From Pseudomonadota bacterium (GTDB lineage: Bacteria; Pseudomonadota; Alphaproteobacteria; Rhodobacterales; Rhodobacteraceae): 64,000 nucleotides of DNA. Below, piece by piece: positions 62,324 through 64,000 of this stretch; within the stretch, counting starts at the first letter, position 1, and every line of letters starts with the position of its first letter. The stretch covers positions 62,001-126,000 of the forward strand of contig JAIUPD010000008.1 of NCBI GenBank assembly GCA_020161615.1, read 5' to 3'. Under the pieces are notes generated by a model. That model did no database searches and had not been told where the DNA came from. It was given only the letters and a program-made list of their open reading frames with translations. Both the position numbers and the translations under genes were made by a program.

Positions 62324-63097
62324 ATGTCCTTGAACGAACGCATCCTGTCCTTTCTCGACCGTCCTGCCGTGCGCAACGGCATCATCGCGGTGATCCTGCT
62401 GAACGCGGTTGTGCTGGGAATGGAGACATCGGACAGCCTCATGGCCTCCTTCGGCCCGCTGATCGTGGCGATCGACGCCGCGTGCCTCGCGGTCTTCGTG
62501 GTCGAGCTGGGGCTGAAGCTGGTGGCGCTCAGGCTGTCCTTCTTCCGGTCGGGCTGGAACCTGTTCGATTTCGTCATCGTTGGCATCGCCATCGTGCCGG
62601 GGGCGGGGAATTTCAGCGTCTTGCGCGCGCTGAGGGTGCTCAGGCTCTTGCGCGTGATCTCGGTCGCGCCGGCGCTGCGCCGGGTGGTTGAGGGCTTCGT
62701 GCGGGCGATCCCCGGCATGGGCTCGGTCATCCTGCTGATGGGGATGATCTTCTACATCTCGGCGGTGCTGGCGACGCAGCTCTTTGGCGCGGGCTTCCCG
62801 GAATGGTTCGGCGATCTCGGCGCCTCGACCTATTCGCTGTTCCAGATCATGACGCTGGAAAGCTGGTCGATGGGCATCGTCCGCCCGGTGATGGAGGTCT
62901 ATCCCTATGCCTGGGCCTTCTTCGTGCCGTTCATCCTGGTCACCACCTTCGCGGTGGTGAACCTGCTGGTCGGCCTGATCGTCAATTCGATGCAGGACGC
63001 GCATAACGAGGAAAGCGACGCCCGGACCGACGAATACCGCGACGAGGTGCTGACGCGGCTGCGGGCCATCGAGGCCCGGCTGGAGCGCGGCGAGTAA
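62324..63097 (+). CDS. NaChBac-like voltage-gated sodium channel
   Basis: A 257-residue single-domain six-helix channel. S4 carries regularly spaced arginines: LRALRVLRLLRVISVAPALR. The pore helix and selectivity filter are TLESWSMG, matching Na+-selective bacterial channels such as NavAb. S6 reads FILVTTFAVVNLLVGLIVNS, followed by a short acidic coiled-coil tail (DEYRDEVLTRLRAIEARLER). It would form a tetramer letting Na+ into the cell, used in other bacteria for motility and pH control. RBS is GGGG. Neighbours do not suggest a pathway. Confidence 0.9.
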   Translation: MSLNERILSFLDRPAVRNGIIAVILLNAVVLGMETSDSLMASFGPLIVAIDAACLAVFVVELGLKLVALRLSFFRSGWNLFDFVIVGIAIVPGAGNFSVLRALRVLRLLRVISVAPALRRVVEGFVRAIPGMGSVILLMGMIFYISAVLATQLFGAGFPEWFGDLGASTYSLFQIMTLESWSMGIVRPVMEVYPYAWAFFVPFILVTTFAVVNLLVGLIVNSMQDAHNEESDARTDEYRDEVLTRLRAIEARLERGE

Positions 63098-63106
63098 CGG
63101 CCAGCG

Positions 63107-64000
63107 TCAGGCGCCGGCGTTGTACTCATAGACCGCGCAGCTCATGTCGTCCGGGAAATCCTCGGACCCGTGCCAGCGCGAGAGTTCCCACATCAGGGCG
63201 TCGAGCAGCCGCGTGCCTTTCAGATCCGCAAGGTTGCGCAGGATCTCCGCCAGCCCCTCCTGCCCCAGTTCGATCCCCTCGGGGTTCGGGCATTCGGTGA
63301 TGCCATCGGACAGGATCAGCAGCCTTTCGCCGGGTTCGAGCCGGGTTTCGAAGCCGCTATAGGTCGCCTCGTCCAGCAGACCCACGGGCAGGCCGCCCTC
63401 GCCCAGCAGGCTGATCGACCCGTCACGATGCTGGACGACCGGATAGGGATGACCCGCCTGCACCATGCGGATATGGCCGTTGGTGCGGTTGATCTCGGCA
63501 TAGGCGAGGGTGGCGTAGCGTTCGGTCTGGATTTCGGAAAGCATGAGCCGATTCATGGCCGCCGCCACCTCGGCCGGGGGGCGGCCCATGGGGCCATCGG
63601 GGCCCATGGTCACCGCGATGTTCTGGTCGGGCGTGGCGCCCGAGAGCAGGCCGTAAAGCCGGGCGGTCAGCAGAGCCGAGGTCACGCCATGGCCCGAGAC
63701 GTCGATGCCGTAAAGCCCGGTCACGCCCGGCGAGACCTCGAAGAAACCGACCATATCGCCGCCGACATGACCCGAGGACCGCAGGATCAGGCTGACCTCA
63801 CCCTCGTCATAGCGGTGGTGGCGTTCGCGCAGCAGCGATTGCTGAAGGTTCCGCGCCTCGACCAGATCGCGGTCCAGCGCGGCATAGAGGGTGCGCAGCC
63901 GGTCCAGCGTTTCGCTCAGCAGCGCGTTATTGCCGCGCAGCGCGCGTTCCATGGCCAGCACCCGTTCCCCGGCGTTGATCCGCGCCCGCAATTCCCCCTG
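63107..64000 (-). CDS. PP2C/SpoIIE-type phosphatase, N-terminus beyond the window
   Basis: At least 294 residues, open to the right edge. The beginning LRARINAGERVLAMERALRG and a coiled coil to about 60 look like the tail of a receiver domain plus linker. The SpoIIE-type phosphatase domain has GHVGGDMVGFFEVSPG, YGIDVSGHGVTSALLTARLY, VQAGHPYPVVQ and ILSDGITECPNPEG with metal-binding Asps. It is therefore a fused response regulator/phosphatase of the RsbU type, controlling an anti-sigma switch. The initiating codon lies outside. Confidence 0.88.
   Translation of the reverse strand, partial: QGELRARINAGERVLAMERALRGNNALLSETLDRLRTLYAALDRDLVEARNLQQSLLRERHHRYDEGEVSLILRSSGHVGGDMVGFFEVSPGVTGLYGIDVSGHGVTSALLTARLYGLLSGATPDQNIAVTMGPDGPMGRPPAEVAAAMNRLMLSEIQTERYATLAYAEINRTNGHIRMVQAGHPYPVVQHRDGSISLLGEGGLPVGLLDEATYSGFETRLEPGERLLILSDGITECPNPEGIELGQEGLAEILRNLADLKGTRLLDALMWELSRWHGSEDFPDDMSCAVYEYNAGA

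Overview
This is a chromosomal window of an alphaproteobacterium, almost certainly of the order Rhodobacterales (Rhodobacteraceae/Paracoccaceae). The base composition is very GC-rich. The redox regulators RegB, SenC (PrrC/Sco1) and RegA lie together, AddAB replaces RecBCD, the Fo-ATPase operon has both b and b' subunits and stands apart from F1, and the hdac-xseB-ispA-dxs order is typical of that group. I found no rRNA, complete tRNA, CRISPR array, intact insertion sequence or prophage. Most of the window is core genome with small accessory insertions.

Layout. 0.1-2 kb: an outer-membrane beta-barrel protein, a NADAR protein, and an antitoxin/Doc toxin locus whose toxin carries two frameshifts. 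2-6 kb: hdac-xseB-ispA-dxs, the entry to isoprenoid, quinone and carotenoid synthesis. 6-9 kb: hslU and hslV, separated by an antisense brnT-brnA toxin-antitoxin pair. 9-16 kb: tsaE-addB-addA-trxA, without the two sugar-recycling genes I would expect between tsaE and addB. 16-20.5 kb: a PAS-only membrane protein, then regB facing senC-regA. 20.5-24 kb: smc. 24-28 kb: a tandem-GNAT protein, a TsoY-like membrane protein behind two SqrR/BigR-type operators, a periplasmic DsrE-like protein, a secreted protein and an ArsR-family regulator. 28-30.7 kb: atpI-atpB-atpE-atpX-atpF.

30.7-39 kb: a TetR/VOC pair with twin operators, a split MnmC (oxidoreductase divergent from mnmD), a DMT transporter, a GMC oxidoreductase, ubiG, a proline iminopeptidase and a Tat-exported phytase-esterase-like protein. 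39.3-45 kb: a promoter-hairpin-terminator leader followed by rimP-nusA-ylxR-infB. 45-46 kb: small accessory genes (a BECR-fold RNase-like protein and a YjhX-like toxin). 46-51 kb: an RhtB exporter, the comF-grxC-nitrilase-marR operon, a methyltransferase and hemH. 51-54 kb: two YkuD L,D-transpeptidases, a CAP lipoprotein and a Nudix hydrolase. 54-62.3 kb: hslO, a CoA-type Nudix hydrolase, cca, two tandem ABC half-exporters, a VOC protein and a TrmA/RlmD-like methyltransferase. 62.3-64 kb: a NaChBac-like sodium channel and a SpoIIE-type phosphatase cut by the window edge.

The signals I think most worth following are these. A 12-base motif, AGAGACGCTTTT, occurs five times, always on the + strand and always inside genes, where it forces rare codons; addA and addB each carry one. 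The rimP operon has a candidate attenuator or small RNA. A predicted sulfide-responsive unit (two ATTC-N8-GAAT operators, TsoY-like protein, DsrE-like protein) sits at 25-26.9 kb. The genome is also strikingly compact at convergent gene pairs: three pairs share a TGATCA made of two back-to-back stop codons.
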